From the NCBI RefSeq assembly GCF_900184685.1, contig NZ_FXXL01000006.1, positions 434,001 to 498,000 on the forward strand: 64,000 bases of DNA. The letters run 5' to 3'. Under the pieces are notes generated by a model, which saw only the letters and a list, made by a program, of their open reading frames with translations, ran no database searches and was not told the origin of the DNA. Position 1 is the first letter of the stretch, and every line of letters begins with the position of its first letter. This stretch comes from Butyricimonas sp. Marseille-P3923 (lineage in GTDB: Bacteria > Bacteroidota > Bacteroidia > Bacteroidales > Marinifilaceae). Of the stretch, positions 26,398 through 37,244 are shown one piece after another. The position numbers and the translations under genes are program-made.

Positions 26398-29004
26398 ATG
26401 AAGTACAAATTGTTATTATTGCTCTGTTTTTTCACAGTAGCGTTCTTAACTGAAACAGAGGCTTCTGCCAGAAAGAAAAAGAAAGAAACGGCAAAAACTC
26501 CTGTCAAAAAAGAAAGTGCTTACGACAAGCTCTTTAAAAAAGACCACACACAAGCAAAAGGACTCATCAATTTACATCGGGTCGATAATAAATTGTATTT
26601 TGAACTTCCCCTTCAACTTTTGGGAAAAGACATGTTACTGGGATCGACCGTAACGGAAATCAGTGATAACGGGGATGCCATCGTGGGACAAAAACCCAAA
26701 GAGCCGTTGCACATACAATTTACCATGATCGATTCCACGATTCAATTAAGGCAAATTTTCAATTATTCGATCACACGCCCTGAAGATAAAAACATTGCCA
26801 ATGCCATCGAGAAAGCCAATATCGGGGCTATTATCGGGGTTTACAAGGTTGAAGCCTACAACCCGGACAGTACGGCGGTGGTCTTCGATATCACCAAATT
26901 GTTCGTGGGTGATAACAAAGACCTCGAACCGATCGATGATTACGGTGCCAATACTTACGGGGGATATCTGGTCAGAAGCAGCCGCTTCCAGCAAGACAAA
27001 TCTTTCCTCGGGGAAATCAAGGCATTCGAGGATAATGTTCTCGTGAGGAGCCACCTCTCTTACGAGTGTGATATCCGCGGAGGACAGAACTATTACGAAT
27101 ACAAAAAACCGCTTACGGTAGTAGCAACCCGGAGTATCGTACTCTTGCCGGAAATCCCAGCGAGACCCCGTATCGCGGATCCGCGAGTAGGAATATTCCC
27201 GACCATTAAAATCCAATACACGAACACCGACAACAAGGCTGTTAATGTTTTTTACGCCAACCGTTGGAGACTGGAACCATCGGACGAGATCGCCTTCAAA
27301 AAAGGACAACTCGTGGAACCGAAAAAGCCGATTGTTTTCTACATCGACGATAATTTCCCGGATATGTGGAAAAAATACATCCACATGGCAGTAGAGGACT
27401 GGAATCTGGCATTTGAAAAAATCGGTTTTAAAAAAGCTATCATCGCCAAGGATTTCCCGAAAGACGATCCGGAATTTGACCCGGACAACTTGAAATATTC
27501 CTGCGTACGTTATGCCCCGACATGGATGGCTAACGCGATGGGACCGTCATGGACAGACCCCAGAACAGGAGAAATCATTAACGCATCGGTATATATCTAT
27601 CACAACTTGATCAGCTTACTGTACAACTGGCGCTTTATCCATACCGCCGCGGCTGATCCGGATGTACGTTACAAGATTCTCCCCGAGCAAGTTATGGGTG
27701 AGGCCATTCGATACGCGAGCCGTCATGAAGTGGGGCACTGTCTTGGTTTCATGCACAACATGGCAGCCTCGGCTTCCATTCCGGTCGAAAAACTGAGAGA
27801 TCCCGAATTTACACAAAGGTACGGTACCACGGCATCCATCATGGACTACGCCCGTTTCAATTATGTCGCACAACCCGGCGATAAAGAAAGAGGCGTGAAA
27901 TTAACCCCGCCGATTCTGGGAGAATACGATTATTTCCTCATCAAATGGAGTTATTCTCCGCTTTTAGACGCCAACTCTCCCGAAGAGGAAACGACAACAT
28001 TAAACCAATGGGTGCGCGAAAAAGCCGATGACCCGATGTACAGGTACGGCAAACAACAAATCTGGACACATTATGACCCTAGCTCTCTGTCCGAAGATTT
28101 AGGCGACGACGCCATGATCGCGTCCGAATACGGTATCAAGAATTTGAAATACATCCTGTCGAACTTGAATAACTGGTTTACCGACAGCGACAAAGACTAC
28201 AAGCACAGATTCTCTTTGTACAACGAGATAGTACAACAATACGTGAGATACTTGAATCACGTGTATGCCAATATCGGCGGTATTTACCTGACGGAAAGAT
28301 ACGAGGGAGATCCTCGTCCGAGCTATGAAGCCGTGCCGAAAGAGAAACAAAAACGGGCATTACAATTCATGATGGCACAAGTGAGAGATATCGACTGGAT
28401 CGAAAATAAAGATTTGTTGAAGAATTTCACGCTTATCGGTTCCCCGAGTTCGGACATCCAATCCGAAGTAGTTTCCCGCATCGTGGACGGAGTAAGCAAA
28501 CTCCCCCTCTGCGTGGCAAAAACAGATAAAGATCCCTATACCCCGGAAGAATACCTGAACGAGATTTATAACTTCGTGTGGGCTACAACACTAAAAGGCG
28601 GAAAAACCCAAGTGGCAGATCGTAAGTTACAAGACGCTTTCGTTTCCGCATTAATCAGCAAAAGTAGCGGTTCCGGTTCCGGCGGCAGCATCATGATCGG
28701 GATTACAGACGCCTTCAAAGCGATCGAAGTTCCTGAATATATCAAACAAAAAAGCATCGAGGATTACGGACACGCCGCACTTGAATATGCCGCTCCTCAA
28801 GAAGCTAACGACAACGGAGAGGTCAGCGGATTCGGGTTCCTGCAAGCCGTTAATTACACGACTTCGCCTTCCGTGTCACACATCTATTACGGGATGTTGC
28901 TAAAAACCAAGAACCTGTTGGAAAAGAACATAAATCATCCCTCGCTGGAAACCAGAAATCATTACCAATTATTGTTGCGTCGGATTGACAAAGCGATGAA
29001 ATAG
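26398..29004 (+). CDS. Secreted zinc metalloprotease of the DUF5117/DUF5118 family (first copy)
   Basis: An 868-residue exported protein with a signal peptide (LLLLLCFFTVAFLTETEASA) and a lysine-rich linker. The N-terminal half carries the DUF5118/DUF5117 beta-rich regions (SAYDKLFKK, YFELPLQLLGKDMLLGSTV). The catalytic zinc site is RHEVGHCLGFMHN at 442-454, HExxHxxGxxH with His443, Glu444, His447 and His453. A Met-turn follows in SIMDYARF (Met482). This is metzincin-like geometry. The second gene downstream is a paralog of equal length. It degrades proteins in the periplasm or at the surface by inference; the substrate is unknown. It lies 110 bases after fecR. Confidence 0.88.
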   Translation: MKYKLLLLLCFFTVAFLTETEASARKKKKETAKTPVKKESAYDKLFKKDHTQAKGLINLHRVDNKLYFELPLQLLGKDMLLGSTVTEISDNGDAIVGQKPKEPLHIQFTMIDSTIQLRQIFNYSITRPEDKNIANAIEKANIGAIIGVYKVEAYNPDSTAVVFDITKLFVGDNKDLEPIDDYGANTYGGYLVRSSRFQQDKSFLGEIKAFEDNVLVRSHLSYECDIRGGQNYYEYKKPLTVVATRSIVLLPEIPARPRIADPRVGIFPTIKIQYTNTDNKAVNVFYANRWRLEPSDEIAFKKGQLVEPKKPIVFYIDDNFPDMWKKYIHMAVEDWNLAFEKIGFKKAIIAKDFPKDDPEFDPDNLKYSCVRYAPTWMANAMGPSWTDPRTGEIINASVYIYHNLISLLYNWRFIHTAAADPDVRYKILPEQVMGEAIRYASRHEVGHCLGFMHNMAASASIPVEKLRDPEFTQRYGTTASIMDYARFNYVAQPGDKERGVKLTPPILGEYDYFLIKWSYSPLLDANSPEEETTTLNQWVREKADDPMYRYGKQQIWTHYDPSSLSEDLGDDAMIASEYGIKNLKYILSNLNNWFTDSDKDYKHRFSLYNEIVQQYVRYLNHVYANIGGIYLTERYEGDPRPSYEAVPKEKQKRALQFMMAQVRDIDWIENKDLLKNFTLIGSPSSDIQSEVVSRIVDGVSKLPLCVAKTDKDPYTPEEYLNEIYNFVWATTLKGGKTQVADRKLQDAFVSALISKSSGSGSGGSIMIGITDAFKAIEVPEYIKQKSIEDYGHAALEYAAPQEANDNGEVSGFGFLQAVNYTTSPSVSHIYYGMLLKTKNLLEKNINHPSLETRNHYQLLLRRIDKAMK

Positions 29005-29022
29005 CCTGTAACCTTTTTAGTA

Positions 29023-31635
29023 ATGATAAAAAAAATTGATATGAACAAGATAATGACTCTTCTCATCATTTGCTTCTTGATACCGACACTCGGTACGCAA
29101 GCCGCAACGAGAAAGAAGAAAGAGAATAAAACAGAACAGAAGAAGCAAAGCGAATACGACAAACTGTTCAATACACCCGCGTGCAAGACGGTAAAGGGCT
29201 TGATCACGTTACACAAAATCGACGGCAAGGTCTATTTTGAATTTCCGTTCTCGTTATTCGGGAAGGAAATGTTACTCGGTTCGACTGTCGAGGAGATTAG
29301 CGACAACACGGAAGCACTGGTGGGACAGAAGCCGCACAGACCCCTGCATATCTACTTCACCAAAATAGACACGAACGTACAAATGCGCTATGTTTACAAC
29401 GCTTCGGTCACCAACGCCAAGGACAAAAACATTCAAGAAGCCATCGACAAAGGAAATATCGGTGCTATCGCGAAAATGTTCCCGGTCAAATGCTGGAATA
29501 ATGATAAATCGGCGGTCGTGTTCGACGTGACAGACTTCCTCGTAAGTGATTTATACGAGATCGATCCTTTCGACCCGTACAGCGCAAGTACCTACGGCGG
29601 TTGGATTCAGCGTATCACGAACTTCAAAAAAGACCGTTCGTTTATCGGCGATATCATGGCTTTTGAAGACAACGTATCAATCAGCAGTCACCTTTCCTTC
29701 GGGGTAACCATGAGAGCCCTCGGCATGTTCGAGTACCAAACGGACAAACCGTTCTCCGCCCTCGTGAAACGCTCCTTAATCCTATTGCCGGAGAAACCGA
29801 TGCAACCCCGGATTCTAGACCCGCGCATCGGGGTTTTCTACACGGGGAAAATGAAATTCACGAATGACGACAATGGTTCGGACGTCGTTTACTACGCCCA
29901 CCGCTGGAGAGTTGAACCCAAGGAGATGGAAGCCTACAAGAGAGGAGAGCTTGTAGATGTAAAACAACCGATTATCTTCTACATCGACCCGAATTTCCCG
30001 CAAATGTGGATGAAATACATCCGCATGGGAGTGGAAGACTGGAACCGTGCTTTCGAAGAAATCGGATTAAAGAATGTCGTACAGACCAAAATGTTCCCCG
30101 TTGACGATCCCGAATTTGACCCGAACAATATTAAATACACCTGTATCCGTTATGCTCCCATTCCCGTGGAAAACGCCATGGGTCCCTCTTGGGTAGACCC
30201 GAGAAGCGGGGAGATTCTGAACGCTTCCGTGTACATCTATCACAATCTCGTGAGTCTTCTTTACACGTGGAGAATGTTGCAAACGGCAGCCGTAGACCCG
30301 AGCGTAAGGCAGATCACCTTGCCGGAAGAGGTCATGGGTGACGCCATCCGCTACGTCGCACGTCATGAAGTGGGACACTGTTTCGGGTTGATGCACAATA
30401 TGGCATCCTCTAATGCCTTCCCCACGGACTCTTTGCGTTCCGCCACCTTCACGCAGAAATACGGCACGACTCCTTCCATCATGGATTATGCCCGCTTCAA
30501 TTACGTGGCACAACCGGGGGACTTGGAAAAAGGGGTAAAACTCACACCGCCTATCATTGGACAATATGATTACTACGCCATAAAATGGATTTACAAGCCT
30601 ATCCCCGAGGCGAAAACCGCAGAAGAGGAAGTTCCGACGCTGGACAGATGGATCAGTGAAAAAGCCGGAGATCCTATTTACAGGTACGGGAAACAGCAAA
30701 TCATGTCCCGGTATGATCCGAGTGCCTTGGAAGAAGACTTGGGTGACGATGCCATCAAGTCCGCCACCTACGGTTTGAAGAATTTAAGATACGTCATGGA
30801 AAACTTGAACGAATGGGTTGCAGCATCGGACACTGACCTCTCTTTCAGAAATCAGATGTATTATGCCATTCTGAATCAATTCAGAACCTACATGGGACAC
30901 GTCACTCCTATCATCGGTGGTATCTACCTGAACGAGAAATACGAGGGCGATCCGCGACCGACTTACCAGTCCGTACCGAAAGCAGAACAAAAGCGGGCTT
31001 TACAATTTCTGTTGCAATTACAGGAAGATATGTCGTGGCTGGATAACAAAGAAATGCTCAAAAATATCCCGATTATCGGTAATCCCGGAGTGCTTTTCCA
31101 GCAAACACTGATCAGCAATCTTATCAGCAACGCTTCCGGCTTAGGGCTATGCATCTCGAAATCAGAAGATCCATACACGGAAGAGGAGTACTTGCAGGAT
31201 ATATACGATTACATTTGGAAACCCACACAAAAAGGTGTCACGCTGAAAAGCCGGGAACGGGAAGCACAATTGACTTTCGTGAAGAGCCTAATCAAAGAAT
31301 CCAAACTGGATGCCGGAAAAGGCAAGGCAAGAGGCAGTATGAACATCACGGATAACTTGACGCTGGATCAATGGCTGGATCAAAAGATGTTCCAACTCTA
31401 CGGTTATGTCCCGGAACAAGCAAAATTATCTGCCGACAGCCCGGAACCGGTGCAAGGCGTTGGATTCCAAAGACGGGTAAAAGCCGAATTTCCAAGTATC
31501 GCACACGTGTATTACAATGTTTTGATGAAGACCAAACAACAATTGGAAAAAGCCAAAAACACGGGTAATACCGAAACCCGTAATCATTACGCTTTACTAC
31601 TGCATCAAATCAACCAAGCTCTCAAAAAGGATTGA
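29023..31635 (+). CDS. Secreted zinc metalloprotease of the DUF5117/DUF5118 family (second copy)
   Basis: An 870-residue paralog of the gene before it, alignable along its length: YDKLFNTP for YDKLFKKD, YFEFPFSLFGKEMLLGSTV for the matching stretch, and the zinc site RHEVGHCFGLMHN (Arg447-Asn459) with Met-turn SIMDYARF (Met487). ATG 29023 and ATG 29041 are both possible; the second trims six residues from the signal peptide. The intergenic gap is 18 bases, so the two are one transcript. All zinc ligands are kept, so both copies should be active. The divergence is spread over the whole length, suggesting an old duplication with different substrates, which is inference. Confidence 0.88.
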   Translation: MIKKIDMNKIMTLLIICFLIPTLGTQAATRKKKENKTEQKKQSEYDKLFNTPACKTVKGLITLHKIDGKVYFEFPFSLFGKEMLLGSTVEEISDNTEALVGQKPHRPLHIYFTKIDTNVQMRYVYNASVTNAKDKNIQEAIDKGNIGAIAKMFPVKCWNNDKSAVVFDVTDFLVSDLYEIDPFDPYSASTYGGWIQRITNFKKDRSFIGDIMAFEDNVSISSHLSFGVTMRALGMFEYQTDKPFSALVKRSLILLPEKPMQPRILDPRIGVFYTGKMKFTNDDNGSDVVYYAHRWRVEPKEMEAYKRGELVDVKQPIIFYIDPNFPQMWMKYIRMGVEDWNRAFEEIGLKNVVQTKMFPVDDPEFDPNNIKYTCIRYAPIPVENAMGPSWVDPRSGEILNASVYIYHNLVSLLYTWRMLQTAAVDPSVRQITLPEEVMGDAIRYVARHEVGHCFGLMHNMASSNAFPTDSLRSATFTQKYGTTPSIMDYARFNYVAQPGDLEKGVKLTPPIIGQYDYYAIKWIYKPIPEAKTAEEEVPTLDRWISEKAGDPIYRYGKQQIMSRYDPSALEEDLGDDAIKSATYGLKNLRYVMENLNEWVAASDTDLSFRNQMYYAILNQFRTYMGHVTPIIGGIYLNEKYEGDPRPTYQSVPKAEQKRALQFLLQLQEDMSWLDNKEMLKNIPIIGNPGVLFQQTLISNLISNASGLGLCISKSEDPYTEEEYLQDIYDYIWKPTQKGVTLKSREREAQLTFVKSLIKESKLDAGKGKARGSMNITDNLTLDQWLDQKMFQLYGYVPEQAKLSADSPEPVQGVGFQRRVKAEFPSIAHVYYNVLMKTKQQLEKAKNTGNTETRNHYALLLHQINQALKKD

Positions 31636-31712
31636 CAAATAACAGGACGAGGGACTCGAAAAACAGTCTCTCGTCCCTATCTAATTTAATTACAAACATA
31701 ACAATAGCAAAC

Positions 31713-34700
31713 ATGGAAAAAGAGTGTCATCTAAAACAGTTGCTATGCAAGGGGCTGCTAATTCTTTGCCTGCAACTTTTCGTTACCTTGTCCATCTCCG
31801 GGGAAAACCTGTACGGACAACAGCACAAAGTAGTGACGGTCAACTTGAAAAACGTAACGTTACTCCACGCGCTGGAATATCTGACAAACGTGGTCGGATG
31901 CGAGATTCTCTACAATCACGAACAAGTCAGGTCGGATAAAAAGTTTGACTTGGAAATGACAGACAAAACACTGGAAGAGGTTTTGAATAAATGTCTGGAA
32001 GGTACAAGCCTGACATACAAGATCGTGGATAACGTGTTCGTGTTGACCAACCGCACCAAAGAAGAGGAGAAAGCGAAAGAGATAAAAGGTGTCGTTGTAG
32101 ACGTCAAGGGCGACTCCATCCCGGGTGTTACCGTCATGATCAAAGGAACTACTATCGGAACGAGTACCGATGCAAAAGGTCTGTTCAAAATGACCATTCC
32201 CGCCAACTTGAAAGATCTTACGCTCGTTTTCTCTTTTATCGGTATGGAAACCCAAGAAATACAGATTGGTAGCAAAACCACTTTCAAGGTTACTTTGAAA
32301 GAGAAAGAAGAAAATCTGGACGAAGTTATTGTTACCGGATATTCCAATATCAAGAAATCGAGTTTTACGGGTAAAGCCGTACAAATTAATAAAGACGAAC
32401 TGCTAAAAGTATCCAAACGCAATGTCATTGCAGCCCTACAAACGTTTGACCCGTCACTGCGTATTGTAGAAAACAATGAATGGGGCTCAAACCCAAACAG
32501 GGTTCCCGAATTTTACATCCGGGGACGTTCAGGAATCGGGACAAAAGCCCTCGACAAGCAAACTTTAGAAAACAACCCGAACACGCCGACTTTTATCATG
32601 GACGGCTTTGAAGTTTCCTCACAAAAGGTATATGACATGGATCCGGAAAGGATCGAAACGATCACAATCCTGAAAGATGCCGCCGCTACCGCAATGTACG
32701 GTTCCCGGGCCGCAAACGGCGTTATCGTCATCACGACAGTAGCCCCCAAACCGGGAGAAGTTCGTGTAGACTATTCCCTGGTAGGAAGCATCTCATTCCC
32801 TGACCTTAGCGATTATAACTTAATGAATGCCGCCGAAAAACTAGAAGCCGAAAAACGTGCCGGATTTTACGACGGCGTCTTGAACGAACCCGCCTATTAC
32901 GAGAAATACGAATATATCGCCCGAGGGGTAGACACATATTGGATCGGGCAACCTTTACGCAACGCATTCGGACACAAACACAGTATCTATATTCAAGGCG
33001 GAGTGGAGAGCATCCGTTATTCTCTAGACCTGTCATACAACAACAATGCCGGGGTTATGAAAGATTCTTACCGCAAAAACCTGGGAGCGGGATTGACTAT
33101 TGACTACCGCTACAAAGGTCTGCAAGTAAAGAACTACTTTGCATATAAAACAAACGAAGCTCAAGAATCTCCTTACGGGAACTTTGCGGAATACACGAAA
33201 CAACTTCCCTATAACGAGATGAAAGACAAGTACGGGAATTACAAGAAAACACTCACCTACGGGGACTTCGATAAAGCCAACCCCTTGTATGAAGCGACCC
33301 TTAGCAATTTTGACCAATCTTCCTACCGGGAAATTGAAGACAATATCGGTATCAACTGGATTATCACTGACGGTCTTCAAATCAAAGGAACTTTTGGAGT
33401 CACGCAACAATGGAACAAATCCGAAAAATTCATTGATCCCTTGTCTCGGCATTCCCCAAATAGCTCCAGCACGGGCGCGGAAGGCGACTTCAACCTCCTA
33501 CGCGGCGAATTAACACGAGGTTCCGGCGAACTAACTACCTGGGACTTAAACGTAATGCTCATGTTCAACCAAAGCCTCAACAAGCATCATATCAATGCGA
33601 CATTAGCTTACAACGCAAGAGGGACAAAACAAAATAGAGAAACATACATTTACAGGGGCTTCCCGTCCGGCGATTTATGTTCTCCGGCTTACGCAGAAAG
33701 CGTTTACAACAAGCCCAGCTTCGGGGATAACCTCACCCGCATGGTCGGCGTGATCGCATCAGCCAACTACGATTACAACAACATCTACCTGGCAGACTTA
33801 TCTTTCCGCCTGGATGCTTCTTCCGAGTTCGGTGACAAAAAGCGAAGTGCACCCTTCTGGGCTGGCGGAATCGGTATCAACATACACAACTACAATTTCC
33901 TGAAAGACAATCCTGTCCTGACATTATTAAAACTCCGCACGAATTACGGGGAAACCGGTAAAGTCAATTTCCCCGCTTACGCGGCATCAACCACCTATCA
34001 AGCCCAACTGGACAACTGGTACAGTTCCGGGTACGGAGTATTCCTTATGGCTTTGGGAAACAAAAACCTGACTTGGGAAAAAACGAAATCTCTTGACTTC
34101 GGTGTCGAGTTCGAGCTATTCAACGGTATCCTTTTCGTGGATGCTTCATGGTATAAAAAAACCACCCAAGACCTGATCTCCGACGTGACGATCCCTCTGT
34201 CATCCGGTTTTTCTTCTTACAAAGAGAATTTGGGAGAAGTGGAAAATAAAGGTATCGAAATCAACTTGAGAAGCGACATATACAGGGATAAGGATATTGC
34301 AGCTTCCGTCTTTGCCAATTTATCCCGGAATAAAGGCAAAATCAAAAAAATATCCAACTCGCTAAAAGACTACAACAACAAAGTAAACGATTACTACAAC
34401 TCCACCTCTACCGCTGACGAGGATTTAATGAAACCTCTACTAAAATATGAAGAAGGTCAGACATTAACCGCCATCTGGGGCGTACAATCCCTGGGAATCG
34501 ATCCCGCCACGGGACAAGATATGTTACAAAAGAGAGACGGAAGCATCACTTACAATTACTCTCCCGAAGACCAAATTGTCCTGGGGGACGAAGAACCCGA
34601 TGCCCGCGGCTCCTTCGGACTGAATCTGTCCTACAAAGGATTTTCCTTATTCACCTCGTTCATGTATGAATTCGGCGGACAATCATACAACCAGACTCTC

Positions 34701-35054
34701 GTATCCAAAGTCGAAAACGTGGATCTCGCCATATACAACGCGGACAAACGGGTGCTCTCCGACAGATGGTACAAAGCGGGCGACCACGCCAAATTCAAGA
34801 GCATAAAAGACCACTCGAAGACAACAAAACCGGTATCCCGTTTCGTGCAGGATAACAACTGGCTGAAACTAAGTTCTCTTACATTAGGCTATGATTTCCA
34901 AAGACATTCATGGATGAAGAAGATTCATTTGAATACCTTACGCGTAGAATTCAACATGAACGACATCATGCACATTTCCTCCATCAAAAAAGAGAGAGGT
35001 CTTTCATACCCGTTTGCAAACACGATGGGTTTTACAGTCAGAGTCGGATTTTAA
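31713..35054 (+). CDS. SusC/RagA-family TonB-dependent receptor with STN signalling domain
   Basis: About 1113 residues. ATG 31713 (MEKECHLKQLL) begins a long signal peptide; the frame upstream overlaps the protease stop and is not coding. After the signal comes an STN domain (VTVNLKNVTLLHALEYLTN, then TSLTYKIVDNVFVLTN), a CarboxypepD-regulatory-like domain (IKGVVVDVKGDSIPGVTVMI), the plug with the SusC mark (AATAMYGSRAANGVIVITT) and a barrel ending in Phe (FTVRVGF). The STN domain should touch FecR in the periplasm, making this a transducer as well as an importer. SusD follows after 10 bases. The imported ligand is likely a peptide, given the proteases; no carbohydrate enzyme is in the locus. 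Confidence 0.95.
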   Translation: MEKECHLKQLLCKGLLILCLQLFVTLSISGENLYGQQHKVVTVNLKNVTLLHALEYLTNVVGCEILYNHEQVRSDKKFDLEMTDKTLEEVLNKCLEGTSLTYKIVDNVFVLTNRTKEEEKAKEIKGVVVDVKGDSIPGVTVMIKGTTIGTSTDAKGLFKMTIPANLKDLTLVFSFIGMETQEIQIGSKTTFKVTLKEKEENLDEVIVTGYSNIKKSSFTGKAVQINKDELLKVSKRNVIAALQTFDPSLRIVENNEWGSNPNRVPEFYIRGRSGIGTKALDKQTLENNPNTPTFIMDGFEVSSQKVYDMDPERIETITILKDAAATAMYGSRAANGVIVITTVAPKPGEVRVDYSLVGSISFPDLSDYNLMNAAEKLEAEKRAGFYDGVLNEPAYYEKYEYIARGVDTYWIGQPLRNAFGHKHSIYIQGGVESIRYSLDLSYNNNAGVMKDSYRKNLGAGLTIDYRYKGLQVKNYFAYKTNEAQESPYGNFAEYTKQLPYNEMKDKYGNYKKTLTYGDFDKANPLYEATLSNFDQSSYREIEDNIGINWIITDGLQIKGTFGVTQQWNKSEKFIDPLSRHSPNSSSTGAEGDFNLLRGELTRGSGELTTWDLNVMLMFNQSLNKHHINATLAYNARGTKQNRETYIYRGFPSGDLCSPAYAESVYNKPSFGDNLTRMVGVIASANYDYNNIYLADLSFRLDASSEFGDKKRSAPFWAGGIGINIHNYNFLKDNPVLTLLKLRTNYGETGKVNFPAYAASTTYQAQLDNWYSSGYGVFLMALGNKNLTWEKTKSLDFGVEFELFNGILFVDASWYKKTTQDLISDVTIPLSSGFSSYKENLGEVENKGIEINLRSDIYRDKDIAASVFANLSRNKGKIKKISNSLKDYNNKVNDYYNSTSTADEDLMKPLLKYEEGQTLTAIWGVQSLGIDPATGQDMLQKRDGSITYNYSPEDQIVLGDEEPDARGSFGLNLSYKGFSLFTSFMYEFGGQSYNQTLVSKVENVDLAIYNADKRVLSDRWYKAGDHAKFKSIKDHSKTTKPVSRFVQDNNWLKLSSLTLGYDFQRHSWMKKIHLNTLRVEFNMNDIMHISSIKKERGLSYPFANTMGFTVRVGF

Positions 35055-35064
35055 TTGAAAAGTT

Positions 35065-36510
35065 ATGAAAAAAATATATTTATACATTACCCTTATCTTA
35101 TTAAGCCTTTCCTCATGTTCTGATTGGTTGGACGTCGCTGCTTCCGATCAAATGAAAGAATCCCAATTATTTGAAAAAGGTCAAGGGTACAGAAACGCTT
35201 TACTTGGTATTTACCAAGAGTTATCCACGGAGAAACTGTATGGACAGCAAATGACCTGGGGAATGTTGGATGCCATGGGACAACTATACGATCCTTCATC
35301 CATTGTCACGAGTAGTGAATTTATAATAACAAACGCTGCCAAATACGACTACAAAAATTCTTACGTGAAAGAAGCCACGGAAAAAATATGGACTTCCATG
35401 TATCTATGTATCGCCAACTGCAATAACCTCATCGCGAACATAGAATCCGCATCGCCCTCCATTTTTGAATATAAAGAAGAAGAAAAAAACATGATCACGG
35501 GGGAAGCATACGCCCTGCGCGGATTCCTCCACTTTGACCTGCTACGGTTATTTGCCCCTTCCCTGGCAGCCGGCGGCGACGGGAACTACATTCCTTATTG
35601 TGACACCTATCCTGCCATATACAACAAAAGGCTGAGTGTGAAAGAAGTATTGAACAAAATTATTGCAGACCTTGAAAAAGCACAAGATTTAACCGCCCAG
35701 GATACGATGCCGGATAATATCGAAGCTCTGCAAAGAGTGCGTTGCCGTGTTGAAAACGAAAATTATTTTAAGGAAAGAGGAATATTCTGGGGATACCGCT
35801 GTACCCGCATGAACTATCTAAACATCACGGGTATCCTTGCCCGCGTTTATCTATATGCCGGCGAACTCGAAAAAGCCAACAACGAAGCTCAATATGTCCT
35901 CAATTTCGAGGGGATTGATTTCCCTAGTAAATACGGCGGATATTCCGGTAATAGTAAAAGTAGAAATGACATATTACTGGCATTCTTCAACAAAAGGATT
36001 TCTGAAACTTTTGAAGCATACACGGGCGGAGATTGCGGATATTTGAAACTTAAAAATTTGGATGAATTGTACTCCAACGAAACCGCAGACAAACGCTATT
36101 CCGAGATGATCAAGGAGGTGACAAAATCCACCAGGATGTCGGCAAAGTACATAAAATACACTAATAATTCCGACGAAAGAGTCAACGGACCGTTAATCCC
36201 AGTATTGCGCAAAGCGGAAATGTACCATATCGTGTGCGAATACCTGGTAAGCAAAGATCGGCTGGCAGATGCCGTCAAACTTCTGAACGACCTGAGATAC
36301 GCCAGAGGCTTACCATTCAGCAACATGGGAACCAACTTATCCAAAGATGAATTTCTCGGGAAACTTCGCTTGGACGCACACAAGGAATTTGTATCCGAAG
36401 GACAAGTCTTTTTCATGTACAAACGCCTGAACCAAGGCATTTGGGACGGCAAAAACGGAACTGTTTCGCCGGACTATGTCCTGCCCATCCCGGACGGGGA
36501 AAATATTTAA
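35065..36510 (+). CDS. SusD/RagB-family surface lipoprotein
   Basis: A 481-residue lipoprotein with a signal peptide and lipobox LSSC at Cys18. SusD-type sequence includes SDWLDVAASDQM after the Cys, the TPR-like MITGEAYALRGFLHFDLLRLFAP and a late segment with LRLDAHKEFVSEGQVFFMYKR. SusD proteins lie over the SusC barrel and bind substrate at the cell surface. The spacing of 10 bases to SusC and 20 to the next gene shows one operon. The N-terminal acidic and aromatic residues do not by themselves identify peptide or glycan as ligand. Confidence 0.94.
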   Translation: MKKIYLYITLILLSLSSCSDWLDVAASDQMKESQLFEKGQGYRNALLGIYQELSTEKLYGQQMTWGMLDAMGQLYDPSSIVTSSEFIITNAAKYDYKNSYVKEATEKIWTSMYLCIANCNNLIANIESASPSIFEYKEEEKNMITGEAYALRGFLHFDLLRLFAPSLAAGGDGNYIPYCDTYPAIYNKRLSVKEVLNKIIADLEKAQDLTAQDTMPDNIEALQRVRCRVENENYFKERGIFWGYRCTRMNYLNITGILARVYLYAGELEKANNEAQYVLNFEGIDFPSKYGGYSGNSKSRNDILLAFFNKRISETFEAYTGGDCGYLKLKNLDELYSNETADKRYSEMIKEVTKSTRMSAKYIKYTNNSDERVNGPLIPVLRKAEMYHIVCEYLVSKDRLADAVKLLNDLRYARGLPFSNMGTNLSKDEFLGKLRLDAHKEFVSEGQVFFMYKRLNQGIWDGKNGTVSPDYVLPIPDGENI

Positions 36511-36530
36511 CCTCTTAAAAACTATATGTT

Positions 36531-37226
36531 ATGAATAAAATATATTTAATCATCGCAACACTGACAACGTGTTTTGCAGCTTGCACGGAAAAAGATACCC
36601 CGGTATATAACGGAAAGAGCTACATCTACTTCTCGAACAATTACGAATCGGACAGCACGACTCTCTCGTTCTTTTTCCACCCCGGACAGGATAAATACCC
36701 GGTAGACCTTGAACTCACTCTCGGAGGAGAATTAGCCTCTGAAGATATTCCTTTAAAACTGGGTATCGACACGAAATTATCCACCGCAACTCCCGAAGAT
36801 TACTCATTGCCTGAAAATCCGGTTTTCCGAGCCAATCACGAGAAAGACACCATCAGAGTCTGGATAAATAAAAGCGCAAAGCTAGATAACCAGTTTATCC
36901 ACTTGTATGTTTCCATCGAAAGTTCGGACACGTACACCGCCGGTCCTCGCCCCCAACGTCTTGCGAAAATTGTCTTTACCTCGCAAAAAAGCCAACCGGC
37001 ATGGTGGAATGACAATATCAGGAAAGTATACCTGGGGAAATATTCTCACGCCAAGTACGAAGAATTCATGAAAGCAACCGGAGTTTCAGACCTGACAGGA
37101 ATGGAACGGGATGAAATTTATGAACTAAGCCTAAAATTCAAATACTACCTCATTGAACGAGCCAATAGCCCGGAAGGTCCCGTCATGGACGGCGATCAAG
37201 TAATGACAGTACCTGTTATCGGTTAA
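36531..37226 (+). CDS. DUF4843-family lipoprotein
   Basis: A 231-residue lipoprotein (lipobox FAAC, Cys18). A beta-sandwich-like N-terminal part (YIYFSNNYESDSTTLSFFFH) is followed by a C-terminal segment with PAWWNDNIRKVYLGKYS, the pattern of the DUF4843 family. In other Bacteroidota loci this gene also lies between susD and a PKD-like lipoprotein, as here. It is probably an accessory subunit on the cell surface; no biochemical role is known to me. Confidence 0.75.
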   Translation: MNKIYLIIATLTTCFAACTEKDTPVYNGKSYIYFSNNYESDSTTLSFFFHPGQDKYPVDLELTLGGELASEDIPLKLGIDTKLSTATPEDYSLPENPVFRANHEKDTIRVWINKSAKLDNQFIHLYVSIESSDTYTAGPRPQRLAKIVFTSQKSQPAWWNDNIRKVYLGKYSHAKYEEFMKATGVSDLTGMERDEIYELSLKFKYYLIERANSPEGPVMDGDQVMTVPVIG

Positions 37227-37244
37227 TTTAAAAAACAAGACATT

